A stretch of DNA of 34,928 nucleotides from Duganella phyllosphaerae (GTDB lineage Bacteria; Pseudomonadota; Gammaproteobacteria; Burkholderiales; Burkholderiaceae_D), in the NCBI RefSeq assembly GCF_001758785.1, contig NZ_LROM01000149.1, positions 1-34,928 of the forward strand. The letters are read 5' to 3'. Made by a program: the position numbers and the translations under genes. Under the pieces are notes generated by a model. The model made no database searches. It saw only the letters and a program-made list of their open reading frames with translations, and was not told the DNA's origin. Positions 24,170 through 34,928 of the stretch are shown piece by piece; positions within the stretch are counted from its first letter, which is position 1; the number at the start of each line of letters is the position of its first letter.

Positions 24170-25492
24170 ATGACCGCGATTACGCCATTCCTGGCTTTGG
24201 TCCGCAAGGACTTGCTGCTGTATGTGAACGACAAGCGCGCGCTGATGCTGCACTTGCTGATGCCGGTGCTGCTGGCGGCGATTTTCGGTTCGCTGTTCGG
24301 CGGCAGTTCGAAGTCGAACACCGGCGCCATCGACATCGGCCTGGTGGTGCTCGACCAGTCGGCCACGGGCCAGAAGATCGCCGCCGGCCTGAAGGCCGAG
24401 CCCACCCTGCGCGTGACGGAACTGACCGAGGCGCAGGCGCAGGAGAAGGTCCGCGCCGGTAAGCTTTCTGTGGCAGTGGTGATTCCAGCCGGCTTCGGCG
24501 ACGCCGCCGACAGTGCGCTGTTCGGTGGCCCCAAGGGCAACAAGCCCGAGCTGCCGCTGTACTACGACCCGTCGCAGTCGACCGTGCTGGCCATGGTCAA
24601 AGGCCTGCTCACGCAGCAGGTGATGCAGACCACCAGTGCGGCCGTGATGGGCAGCGCCGGTGCGGCCACCACGGAGAAGCAGCTGGTCGAAGTGCGCGCA
24701 GCGGCCCCCACCGACCCCGCTGCCGCGCAGCTGGGCGACTTTCTCGACAGCCTGAAAAAATTCCAGGACCAGCGTGCGGTGGCCGACGCGGAAAAGGCGC
24801 GCACAGGTGCCACCGCTGGCGCCGAATTGGAGACCGGCGGCATGTCGATGCCGTTCGCCACCCGCGACGAGGCGCTGTCGAGCGGCCCCAAATACAATGG
24901 CTACGCCCACTCGTTCGGCGGCATGGGCGTGCAGTTCATCCTGTTCATGGGCATCGAGATGGGCATCGCCATGCTGGCCGCGCGCCGGCTCGGCATCTGG
25001 AACCGCCTGCTGGCCGCGCCGATCTCGCTGGCCACCGTGGTGGCTGGGCGGGCGGTGTCGGCCACCGTGATCGCGGTCGGCCTGCTGTGCGCGATTTTCC
25101 TGTGCGCGGCGCTGATGTTCGGCGTGCAGGTGGGCAGCCTGGCCGGCTTTTTGGGCGTGGCAGTCGGTTTCGCGCTGGTGACCGCATCGTTCGGATTGTT
25201 GATCGCGGCGTTCGGCAAGACGCCGGAAGCGGCGCGCGGCATCGCCGTGTTTGCGACCCTGATCATGGTGGTGCTGGGCGGCGCCTGGGTGCCGTCGTTC
25301 ATCTTCCCGCAGTGGATGCAGACCGCCACGCTGGTGATGCCCACGCGCTGGGCGATCGACGGTTTTGATGCCGTGACCTGGCGCGGCCTGGGACTGGCCG
25401 GCGCGGCGCCATCGATTGCTGTGCTGCTGGGGTTTGCGGTGCTGTTCGGTGGGCTGGCCGTGGCAAAATTTACCCGCGACGGGCGCGGGTAA
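24170..25492 (+). CDS. ABC-2 type exporter, permease protein
   Basis: A 440-residue membrane protein of the ABC-2 permease type. One helix near residues 22-40 (MLHLLMPVLLAAIFGSLFG) precedes a large periplasmic region of about 200 residues, then about five helices between residue 255 and the end (FILFMGIEMGIAMLAARRLG, VIAVGLLCAIFLCAALMFG, LVTASFGLLIAAFG and more). This is the layout of YhiH/NatB-like exporters. A helical region around 180-215 (LGDFLDSLKKFQDQR) lies in the periplasmic part. It forms an operon with the ATPase gene and ends 22 bp from the end of metH on the other strand, with no terminator seen between them. Confidence 0.92.
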   Translation: MTAITPFLALVRKDLLLYVNDKRALMLHLLMPVLLAAIFGSLFGGSSKSNTGAIDIGLVVLDQSATGQKIAAGLKAEPTLRVTELTEAQAQEKVRAGKLSVAVVIPAGFGDAADSALFGGPKGNKPELPLYYDPSQSTVLAMVKGLLTQQVMQTTSAAVMGSAGAATTEKQLVEVRAAAPTDPAAAQLGDFLDSLKKFQDQRAVADAEKARTGATAGAELETGGMSMPFATRDEALSSGPKYNGYAHSFGGMGVQFILFMGIEMGIAMLAARRLGIWNRLLAAPISLATVVAGRAVSATVIAVGLLCAIFLCAALMFGVQVGSLAGFLGVAVGFALVTASFGLLIAAFGKTPEAARGIAVFATLIMVVLGGAWVPSFIFPQWMQTATLVMPTRWAIDGFDAVTWRGLGLAGAAPSIAVLLGFAVLFGGLAVAKFTRDGRG

Positions 25493-25514
25493 GTTAGTGC
25501 CGGTTTAAATCAAC

Positions 25515-29315
<3,801 letters not shown>

Positions 29316-29357
29316 TTGGTACTTTCAGAGATGGGGCAGGGACAGCGCGGGTCTAAA

Positions 29358-29386
29358 ATTATACGGCATTGCTGAATAAGCTTCAG
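29358..29386 (-). promoter_or_regulatory. Predicted metH promoter
   Basis: Minus-strand TATAAT at 29363-29358, a 17-bp spacer and CTGAAG at 29386-29381 (3 of 6 matches). The start would be near 29351, giving a leader of about 36 bases. GCTTCA at 29380-29385 and TGAAGC at 29400-29405 form a 6-bp inverted repeat over the -35 area, a possible but weak operator. Confidence 0.5.
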
Positions 29387-29419
29387 CCGACCGCAGCGTT
29401 GAAGCAACAATCTCCTGTT

Positions 29420-29446
29420 TTGCCAATGTTGCTCTTCGCTTATACT
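29420..29446 (+). promoter_or_regulatory. Possible promoter for the exported-protein pair
   Basis: TTGCCA at 29420-29425 (5 of 6) and TATACT at 29441-29446 (5 of 6) with a short 15-bp spacer, about 35 bp ahead of the ATG at 29481. It is divergent from the metH promoter. Confidence 0.4.
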
Positions 29447-29480
29447 CAAGTCTTTGCCATCCCACTCTCCAAGGATACCA

Positions 29481-29960
29481 ATGTCCCATTCTTCCTTATT
29501 CCGCCTGGCCGCCGTGGCCGGCGCGCTGGCTTTTGCCGTGGCCGCCGGCACCGCCCGCGCCGAGAGTGTCGCCTCGTCGGCGTCCAGCGCCGGCTCGGCG
29601 TCGAGCGGCAGCGTGTCGGACTCGCTGGGCGATTCGAGCAACAGCTCGAGCGGCGACAAGCGCAAGGTGGCGGACGGTAACTACCGGATCCTCGAGATCG
29701 GCGTCACGCCAGGCGTCAAAGGCGGCGCCGAGCGTACCCGCCTGACCCTGCAGCGCGAAGGCGACGGCCAGCAGCGCGTGGTGCTGGACCTGCCGCAGGC
29801 GACGTTCAGCCAGCAGAAGCTGGCTGCCGGCGATGCACTGTATGCGCAGAACCGCGTCTACGGCATCGAGTTCGGTCGCATCGACAACCGCCAGCCGTTC
29901 TACCTGGTGCTGGCCGACGAATGGTATGGCGAGCTGGCCTCGCGCCCGGTCACGCTGTAA
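29481..29960 (+). CDS. Exported protein of unknown function, Ser-rich linker
   Basis: A 159-residue protein with a clear signal peptide (SLFRLAAVAGALAFAVAAG, cleavage after ARA), then a Ser/Gly/Ala-rich stretch of about 35 residues (AESVASSASSAGSASSGS) and a compact domain of about 100 residues (GNYRILEIGVTPGVKGG, QRVVLDLPQATF, YGIEFGRIDNRQPFYLVLAD). The ATG at 29481 has an AAGGA site; an in-frame ATG nine codons earlier has none. No family recognised. The next gene starts 12 bp after its stop and is also exported, so the pair probably works together in the periplasm. Its stop codon lies in a tandem copy of CGCTGTAA. Confidence 0.8.
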   Translation: MSHSSLFRLAAVAGALAFAVAAGTARAESVASSASSAGSASSGSVSDSLGDSSNSSSGDKRKVADGNYRILEIGVTPGVKGGAERTRLTLQREGDGQQRVVLDLPQATFSQQKLAAGDALYAQNRVYGIEFGRIDNRQPFYLVLADEWYGELASRPVTL

Positions 29961-29972
29961 CGCTGTAACGCC

Positions 29973-30908
29973 TTGAAGCTGTTTGCCACGCTGGCGCTGG
30001 CCTGGCTGGCGCTGTTGGCAACTGCTGGCAGCGCCCACGCTGGCAGCCTGTCCGACGGCGCAGGCGTCTCGCGCTTCTGCGACCGCTCGCACGAACTGAC
30101 CGCCGCCGAACAAAGCCGCCTGCTGCGCTTTGCCGGCGTGCTGCGCGAAGAATTGTCAGGCCCTGAAGGGGAGGGCGACAGCGTGGCCTTGGTCAGCCGC
30201 TCCGGCCTCGACCTCTCGCGCTTCGGCATCCGTTATTCGCACGCGGCGCTGGCCTGGCGCTCCGACGCCGGCGTGTGGGCCGCGCGCCAGCTTTATTACG
30301 CCTGCGACGAACGCCGCCCGCGCATCTTCGACCAGGGCCTGGCCGGTTTTGCGATGGGCACCGACGACCCCAATCTAGGCTACCTGAGCATCGTGCGCCT
30401 GCCGCCCGAGGCGGTGCTGGCGCTGCGCCCAGCCCTGCTCGACGGCCCGCGCGTGGCCCACCTGCTGGCCGCGCAGTACAGCGCCAACGCCTATGCCTTC
30501 GGCACGCGCTACCAGAATTGCAATCAATGGGTGGTGGAGATGCTGGCCGCCGGCTGGGGCGACCTGGCGGATGGTAACGACTTGCGCGCGCGTGCCCAGG
30601 ACTGGCTGCGCCAGGCGCGCTACACGCCGGCGCCGGTGGTGGTCGATTCGTGGTGGCTGATGCAGGCCGGGCGTGTGGTGCCGCTGCTGCACCTGGACGA
30701 CCACCCCGACCACGACCGTGCGGCGCGGCAACTGCTGGTCAGCTTGCCGGCGGCGCTCGAGCGGTTTATCCGCTATCGCTTTCCCGCCAGCGCGCGGGTG
30801 GAACTGTGCCACGACGACAAGCAGGTAGTGGTGCGCCACGGCTGGAAGCCGATCGCCGACGGCTGTGTACCGGAGGCTGGCGACCGGGTGATATCGCTAA
30901 ACGATTAA
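29973..30908 (+). CDS. Exported DUF2145 family protein
   Basis: A 311-residue protein starting with TTG at 29973. The signal peptide is about residues 1-23 (LFATLALAWLALLATAGSAHA). Conserved-looking segments are SRFCDRSHELTAAEQSRLL, FGIRYSHAALAWR, QLYYACDERRPRIFDQG, NQWVVEMLAAGWG and YRFPASARVELC; several Cys, His and Asn residues suggest an enzyme-like fold, and the H.AL.W plus NCNQW pattern hints at an NlpC/P60-like or related hydrolase. The DUF2145 label is by recall and no activity is known. It follows the exported protein at 29481 and overlaps the convergent nitroreductase gene by 4 bp at the stop codons. Confidence 0.8.
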   Translation: MKLFATLALAWLALLATAGSAHAGSLSDGAGVSRFCDRSHELTAAEQSRLLRFAGVLREELSGPEGEGDSVALVSRSGLDLSRFGIRYSHAALAWRSDAGVWAARQLYYACDERRPRIFDQGLAGFAMGTDDPNLGYLSIVRLPPEAVLALRPALLDGPRVAHLLAAQYSANAYAFGTRYQNCNQWVVEMLAAGWGDLADGNDLRARAQDWLRQARYTPAPVVVDSWWLMQAGRVVPLLHLDDHPDHDRAARQLLVSLPAALERFIRYRFPASARVELCHDDKQVVVRHGWKPIADGCVPEAGDRVISLND

Positions 30909-31543
30909 GCGATTTCGGAGACGACCTGGTTCATCGGGCGACGGACCTTTTTCAGGCCAGCGAGCCAGTCACCTTCGGCTTCGCGGTAGCCCAGCGGCAG
31001 GATCACCACGCTTTTCAGCTTGCGCTCGCCCAGGCCCAGGATCTCGTCCACGGCTTTCGGATCGAAGCCTTCCATCGGGGTGCTGTCGACTTCTTCGAAG
31101 GCGGCAGCGACCATGGCCAGGCCCAGCGCGATATATACCTGGCGTGCGGCGGCTTCGGCATTCTGTTCGAGGGTGCGGGAGGCAACGATGCCTTTCAACT
31201 GCTTGCGGTAGGCTTCCCAGCCTTCATTGATGAAGCCGCGCTGCTCGTTGGTCATGTCGAACATCATGTCGATGCGTTCTTCGGTGATGTCGTCCCAGGC
31301 CGCGAACACCAGCAGGTGCGACGCTTCGCTCACGCCTTGCTGGTTCCATGCCACGGCGCGGATCTTGGCGCGCAGGTCGGGGTTTTTCACGACCAGCACT
31401 TCGAACGGCTGCAGGCCGGACGAGGTTGGGGCCAGGCGGATCGCCTCTAAAATGCGGTCAAGCTTGTCCTGTTCCAGGACTTTGGCGGGATTGTATTTCT
31501 TGGTGGCGTAGCGCCAGTTCAGTTTGGCTATCAGGTCGGACAT
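30905..31543 (-). CDS. Nitroreductase-family NAD(P)H-dependent oxidoreductase
   Basis: A 212-residue FMN-dependent oxidoreductase. Family signatures are the N-terminal RYATKKY (flavin phosphate contact), APTSSGLQPFEVLVV, a central helix pair, and a C-terminal VVILPLGYREAEGD loop followed by KVRRP. Similar proteins reduce nitro compounds or quinones as dimers; the native substrate is unknown. The ATG at 31543 has a GGAG site 6 bases upstream; the frame is open 41 codons further but lacks similarity there. It lies 94 bp after fmt on the same strand, a gap with no other gene, and may be a separate unit. Confidence 0.92.
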   Translation of the reverse strand: MSDLIAKLNWRYATKKYNPAKVLEQDKLDRILEAIRLAPTSSGLQPFEVLVVKNPDLRAKIRAVAWNQQGVSEASHLLVFAAWDDITEERIDMMFDMTNEQRGFINEGWEAYRKQLKGIVASRTLEQNAEAAARQVYIALGLAMVAAAFEEVDSTPMEGFDPKAVDEILGLGERKLKSVVILPLGYREAEGDWLAGLKKVRRPMNQVVSEIA

Positions 31544-31637
31544 CGTAGCTCCAGTGGAATGTTGGTTGACCAGTGTAAGCCAACTTGCAAATCCGCGTAC
31601 GAGTCCGCCCGAGGTGACGGGGGCCGAGCGTGAGCTA

Positions 31638-32585
31638 TCAGACGAAAGTCTGGCCTTCGAGCGCAAAGCCCTTGATGAACTCGCCGGCTGGCAGGCGCTT
31701 GCCGCCCGGCTTTTGCAGCGTGGTCAGGCGCAGCGCACCGGCGCCGCACGCGACCACGATGCCGTGGGCGTCGGCCGCCAGCACCTGGCCCGGCGTGCCG
31801 GCGCCATCGACCACTTCGGCGCCCCACAGCTTGACCACCACGCCGTTCACGGCGCCATGGGCGCCGGGGAACGGGTTGAAGGCGCGGATCTTGCGATCGA
31901 GTTCGATCGCCGGCAGGCTGAAATCGAGCGCCGCTTCTTCCTTGCTGATCTTGGCGGCGTAGTTGACGCCTGCCGCGGGCTGAACCACGGCGTCAAGTTC
32001 ACCATGTTTCATTTTATGCAGCGCTTCGACGATCATCTTGCCGCCCAGGGCGGCGAGCTTGTCGTGCACCATGCCGGTGGTGTCGTGCGGGCCGATGGCG
32101 ATTTTTTCCGTCAGCAGCATCGGGCCGGTATCGAGGCCTTCTTCCATCTCCATGATGGTGACGCCAGTCTCGGTGTCACCGGCTTCGATGGCGCGGTGGA
32201 TCGGCGCGGCGCCGCGCCAGCGCGGCAGCAGCGAACCGTGGATGTTCAGGCAAGGCTTGATGTCGAGCGTGCTCACCGGCAGGATCAGGCCGTAGGCGGC
32301 CACCACCATCACCTCGTACGGCGTATTCAGCAGCCGTTCGTGCGCGGCCAGCGCCTGCTCGGCGCGCACCGGATCACGGCTGTCGGTGCGCAGCGACAGC
32401 GGCTGCAGCACTTCCATGCCATGCGCCAGCGCATACTGCTTCACCGCCGACGGCTGCAATTGCATGCCGCGGCCGGCGGGGCGGTCGGGCTGGGTGAGCA
32501 CCAGCGCGATCTCGAAGCCTGCTTCGTGCAGGGCCTGCAGGGCGACGGCGGCAAACTCCGGGGTGCCGGCAAAGACGATCTTCAT
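31638..32585 (-). CDS. fmt: Methionyl-tRNA formyltransferase
   Basis: A 315-residue enzyme that formylates initiator Met-tRNA using 10-formyltetrahydrofolate; length equals that of E. coli Fmt (315). Signatures are MKIVFAGTPEFAAVAL at the start, the folate site HGSLLPRWRGAAPIHRAI with catalytic Asn-His-Asp residues in NIHGS and the following loop, GDTETGVTIMEMEEGLDTGP, and a C-terminal OB-fold domain. It lies 14 bp after def on the same strand, the widespread def-fmt pair that adds and later removes the formyl group. Confidence 0.97.
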   Translation of the reverse strand: MKIVFAGTPEFAAVALQALHEAGFEIALVLTQPDRPAGRGMQLQPSAVKQYALAHGMEVLQPLSLRTDSRDPVRAEQALAAHERLLNTPYEVMVVAAYGLILPVSTLDIKPCLNIHGSLLPRWRGAAPIHRAIEAGDTETGVTIMEMEEGLDTGPMLLTEKIAIGPHDTTGMVHDKLAALGGKMIVEALHKMKHGELDAVVQPAAGVNYAAKISKEEAALDFSLPAIELDRKIRAFNPFPGAHGAVNGVVVKLWGAEVVDGAGTPGQVLAADAHGIVVACGAGALRLTTLQKPGGKRLPAGEFIKGFALEGQTFV

Positions 32586-32599
32586 CTGCGCTTTCTATA

Positions 32600-33142
32600 T
32601 TAGTAGCGACGGCCCTGGGCGCGCAGCGCCGCTTCGCGCTCCATGCCGCGTTCTTCCTTTTGCAGCTTGGCCTTGATGCGGTTGCGCTTGAGTGGCGACA
32701 GGTATTCGACGAAGACCTTGCCCTTCAGGTGGTCCATCTCGTGCTGGATGCACACGGCCAGCAGGCCATCGGCGTCCACTTCGAACGGCTGGCCCTTGAC
32801 GTCATAGGCGCGCACCTTGATCTTCGACGGCCGCTCGACGCCGTCGTAGATGCCCGGCACCGACAGGCAGCCTTCGTCGTAGACCTGCTTGTCGTCGCTG
32901 GCCCACAGGATTTCCGGGTTGATGTACGCGACCAGCGCGTTTTTCTCTTCGGTGATGTCGATCACGACCACCTGCTCGTGCACGTCCACCTGCGACGCGG
33001 CCAGGCCGACGCCGGGCGCGTCGTACATGGTCTCGGCCATGTCGGCCACCAGTTTTTCCAGGCGCTCATCGAAAACCGTGACCGGCTTGGCAACCTTGTG
33101 CAGGCGTGGATCGGGGTAACGCAGAATGTTCAGGATGGCCAT
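32600..33142 (-). CDS. def: Peptide deformylase
   Basis: A 180-residue metalloprotease that removes the formyl group from new proteins. All three deformylase motifs are present: GVGLAASQ (44-51), EGCLS with metal ligand Cys92, and HEMDH with His134, Glu135 and His138. The C-terminal tail is basic (KRNRIKAKLQKEERGMER). It is divergent from the LysM gene across a 144-bp gap in which no convincing promoter could be picked, and is followed by fmt. Confidence 0.97.
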   Translation of the reverse strand: MAILNILRYPDPRLHKVAKPVTVFDERLEKLVADMAETMYDAPGVGLAASQVDVHEQVVVIDITEEKNALVAYINPEILWASDDKQVYDEGCLSVPGIYDGVERPSKIKVRAYDVKGQPFEVDADGLLAVCIQHEMDHLKGKVFVEYLSPLKRNRIKAKLQKEERGMEREAALRAQGRRY

Positions 33143-33286
33143 AGTTTTATCAGGTGCTGTAGTGGTAGTGCAAACGCGCCATCACGCCGCAGGGGCGGGC
33201 GCTGTTTTGCTTGCTAGTTCAGGGGTTTGTGGGCAGAATTTGATTCAACACGGGCAACACTTGCTGCCGCATCGATTGGATCGCGA

Positions 33287-34390
33287 ATGAAAAATTTTAT
33301 CACAGTCGGCCCATGCTTTGCGGCAGCCCTGTTATTTGGCGCAGCCGCACCGGCACTTGCCACCCCTGCCGCCCCTGCCGCCTGCCAGTTCCGTGCCGAT
33401 GCCCCCGACCGTCACGTGGTCGTGCGCGGCGATACCCTGTGGGATATCGCCGGCCAGTTCCTCCAGCAGCCCTGGTGCTGGCCCACGGTGTGGGACATGA
33501 ACCGTGATGATATTGCCAACCCGCACTGGATCTACCCGGACCAGGTGATCTGGTTCGACCGCGCCGCCGGCCGCCTGCGGCTCGGTGACAACACTGCCGC
33601 CGGCAATGCACCCGGAGTGGCCACCGAGCGCCGCTCGCCGGCCGTGCGCAGCTCGGCCGTGGACGCCGGCGCCATCCCCTCGATAGCGCCGGCGGCGATC
33701 GAACCGTTCCTGTCGCAGCCATTGATCATCGAAAACGACGAACTGGCCCGGGCGCCGCGCATCGTCGCCACCGAAGACGGCCACGTGTTCATCGGCCAGG
33801 GTGATAAAGCGTATGTGCGCGGCGACCTCGGCGGCGTCACCACGTTCCAGGTGTATCGCCCGGGCCGGCCGTTGCAAGACCCGGACAGCGGCCAGGTGCT
33901 GGCGCACGAAGCCTATTATTTAGGCACGGTGACGGTGCAGGCCAGGGCCGGTGCGGGCAGCGATGTGCACACGGTGCGCGCCACCAGTACCAGGGAGGAA
34001 ATGGGCAAGGGCGACCAGTTGATAGCGTTGGCGCCGGCGCCGGCGCAAAACTACGTGCCGCACGCGCCCGCCACCAGGATCGCTGCGAAGGTGCTGTCCG
34101 TGCACGGCGGCGTCACTTACGCCGGGCGCAACCAGATTGTCAGCATTAATCGCGGCAAGCTTGACGGACTCGATATCGGCTCCGTGTTGCGTCTGTATCA
34201 TGCGGGGAAAACTGTCCGCGACTCGACCGCCCCCACCGGCTGGTTCGGCCGCGAACAGCAGGTCAGGTTGCCCGACGAACAGGTGGGCAGCCTGTTTATC
34301 TTCCGCGTGTTCGGCCGCGTATCCTACGGCCTGATCATGCAGGCGACAGCGCCCGTGGTCGTGGGCGACACCGCCACCTCGCCGGAGTAA
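33287..34390 (+). CDS. LysM domain peptidoglycan-binding protein
   Basis: A 367-residue exported protein. The signal peptide runs to about residue 26 (CFAAALLFGAAAPALA). A LysM domain spans about residues 43-90 (HVVVRGDTLWDIAGQFLQ, then NPHWIYPDQVIWF), which binds the N-acetylglucosamine chains of peptidoglycan. The remaining part (about 150-360) repeats short beta-rich segments (GDKAYVRGDLGG, YYLGTVTVQARA, SINRGKLDGLDIGSVLRLYH) like other long LysM proteins next to dprA in betaproteobacteria. The ATG at 33287 gives the best signal peptide; an in-frame ATG 20 codons earlier does not. dprA follows 8 bp after the stop. Confidence 0.9.
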   Translation: MKNFITVGPCFAAALLFGAAAPALATPAAPAACQFRADAPDRHVVVRGDTLWDIAGQFLQQPWCWPTVWDMNRDDIANPHWIYPDQVIWFDRAAGRLRLGDNTAAGNAPGVATERRSPAVRSSAVDAGAIPSIAPAAIEPFLSQPLIIENDELARAPRIVATEDGHVFIGQGDKAYVRGDLGGVTTFQVYRPGRPLQDPDSGQVLAHEAYYLGTVTVQARAGAGSDVHTVRATSTREEMGKGDQLIALAPAPAQNYVPHAPATRIAAKVLSVHGGVTYAGRNQIVSINRGKLDGLDIGSVLRLYHAGKTVRDSTAPTGWFGREQQVRLPDEQVGSLFIFRVFGRVSYGLIMQATAPVVVGDTATSPE

Positions 34391-34398
34391 AACCTGCC

Positions 34399-34928
34399 GT
34401 GCAAGCCACGGAAACCTCCCCACTGCCCACGGCGTCCGCGCTGGCCGCCTGGTTGCGCCTCGAGCAGACCGACGGCGTGGGCCTGATCACTGCCCACGAC
34501 CTGCTGGCGCGCTTCGGCACGCCCGAAGCGATTTTCCAGGCTGGCGACGATGCGCTGCGCGCCGTCGTCAAGCCGGCCAGGGCGCGCGCCCTGCTGGCGC
34601 CGCCGTGCGCCAGCCTGGCCGCGCAGGTCGACGCCGTCCAAGCCTGGCGTGCGCAGCCGGGCAACCTGTTGCTCACTTGGGACCATCCCGATTATCCCGC
34701 CTTGCTGCGCCAGATCGCTGCCGCGCCGTTGATGCTGTACGTCAAGGGCAACCCGGCGCTGCTGCACCGCCTGTCGGTCGCCATGGTCGGCTCGCGCAAC
34801 GCCAGCCTGATGGGCATGCAGAACGCCGAACGCATGGCGCGCGCCTTGTCGGATGCGGGCGTGACCATCGTCTCCGGGCTGGCGCTGGGCATCGACGCCG
34901 CCGCCCACGCCGGCGGCCTGGCCGGCGC
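34399..34928 (+). CDS. dprA: DNA-processing protein DprA (N-terminal part, cut by window end)
   Basis: A GTG at 34399, 8 bp after the LysM gene, opens a frame that runs off the window after about 176 residues. The start has a SAM-like helical region (AAWLRLEQTDGVG), a segment WDHPDYPALLRQI and then the first part of the DprA Rossmann-like domain, VAMVGSRNAS...VSGLALGIDAAAH, the family hallmark. DprA protects incoming single-stranded DNA and loads RecA in natural transformation. The rest of the gene, including any C-terminal winged helix, is not in view. Confidence 0.93.
   Translation, partial: MQATETSPLPTASALAAWLRLEQTDGVGLITAHDLLARFGTPEAIFQAGDDALRAVVKPARARALLAPPCASLAAQVDAVQAWRAQPGNLLLTWDHPDYPALLRQIAAAPLMLYVKGNPALLHRLSVAMVGSRNASLMGMQNAERMARALSDAGVTIVSGLALGIDAAAHAGGLAG

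Noticed and set aside
29316..29480. Cobalamin or SAM riboswitch ahead of metH
   Set aside because: The predicted leader is only about 36 bases and no B12-box or SAM-riboswitch helices were found; the gap is explained by two divergent promoters.

Overview
The window is a gene-dense, GC-rich chromosomal segment (about 33 protein genes, no gap over 300 bases, no tRNA, rRNA, CRISPR array, insertion sequence or phage gene seen). Gene content and order (mreCD-mrdA-rodA-rlpA; rsmB-DUF4390-ntrY-like kinase-regulator; a DUF3567 gene; dprA-LysM facing def-fmt; argS-SPOR-dsbA-SDR-birA-coaX) point to a betaproteobacterium of the order Burkholderiales, most likely family Oxalobacteraceae (Massilia, Duganella or Janthinobacterium type). 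The taxonomic call is inference from synteny and protein style; no marker RNA gene is present.

Layout. (1) 1-8171, plus strand: a cell-elongation cluster with the end of mreC, mreD, then two copies each of the PBP2 transpeptidase gene (mrdA) and the SEDS glycosyltransferase gene (rodA) in the order mrdA1-rodA1-rodA2-mrdA2, then rlpA. Spacings are tiny or overlapping, so it looks like one operon. (2) 8177-8279: a perfect 28-bp inverted repeat resembling a REP doublet (REPIN/BIME) between two convergent operons. (3) 14598-8285, minus strand: a seven-gene run argS, SPOR/FtsN-like, dsbA-like, SDR, birA, coaX, SPOR, with a good promoter ahead of argS. (4) 14839-20416, plus strand: rsmB, DUF4390, NtrY-like sensor kinase, a short Fis-type response regulator, and a small protein with a hint of G3E GTPase ancestry; a 25-bp tandem repeat lies between kinase and regulator. 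(5) 20536-25492, plus strand: DUF3567 protein, class II glutamine amidotransferase, degenerate EAL-HDOD protein, and a two-gene ABC-2 exporter. (6) 29315-25515, minus: full-length metH. (7) 29481-30908, plus: two exported proteins of unknown function. (8) 33142-30905, minus: def, fmt and a nitroreductase-family gene. (9) 33287-34928, plus: a LysM protein and the start of dprA.

The most unusual content is the duplicated, mirror-ordered PBP2/RodA set: every copy keeps its catalytic residues, the two PBP2 genes share a 74-bp stretch of perfect DNA identity, and the copies differ in the second active-site motif (SCD versus SCN) and in a Pro/Ala-rich tail. Other non-coding signals worth attention are the REP-like doublet, the tandem repeat ahead of the response regulator, and a strong hairpin just upstream of the amidotransferase gene. 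No wholly new multi-gene system such as a defence island was recognised.
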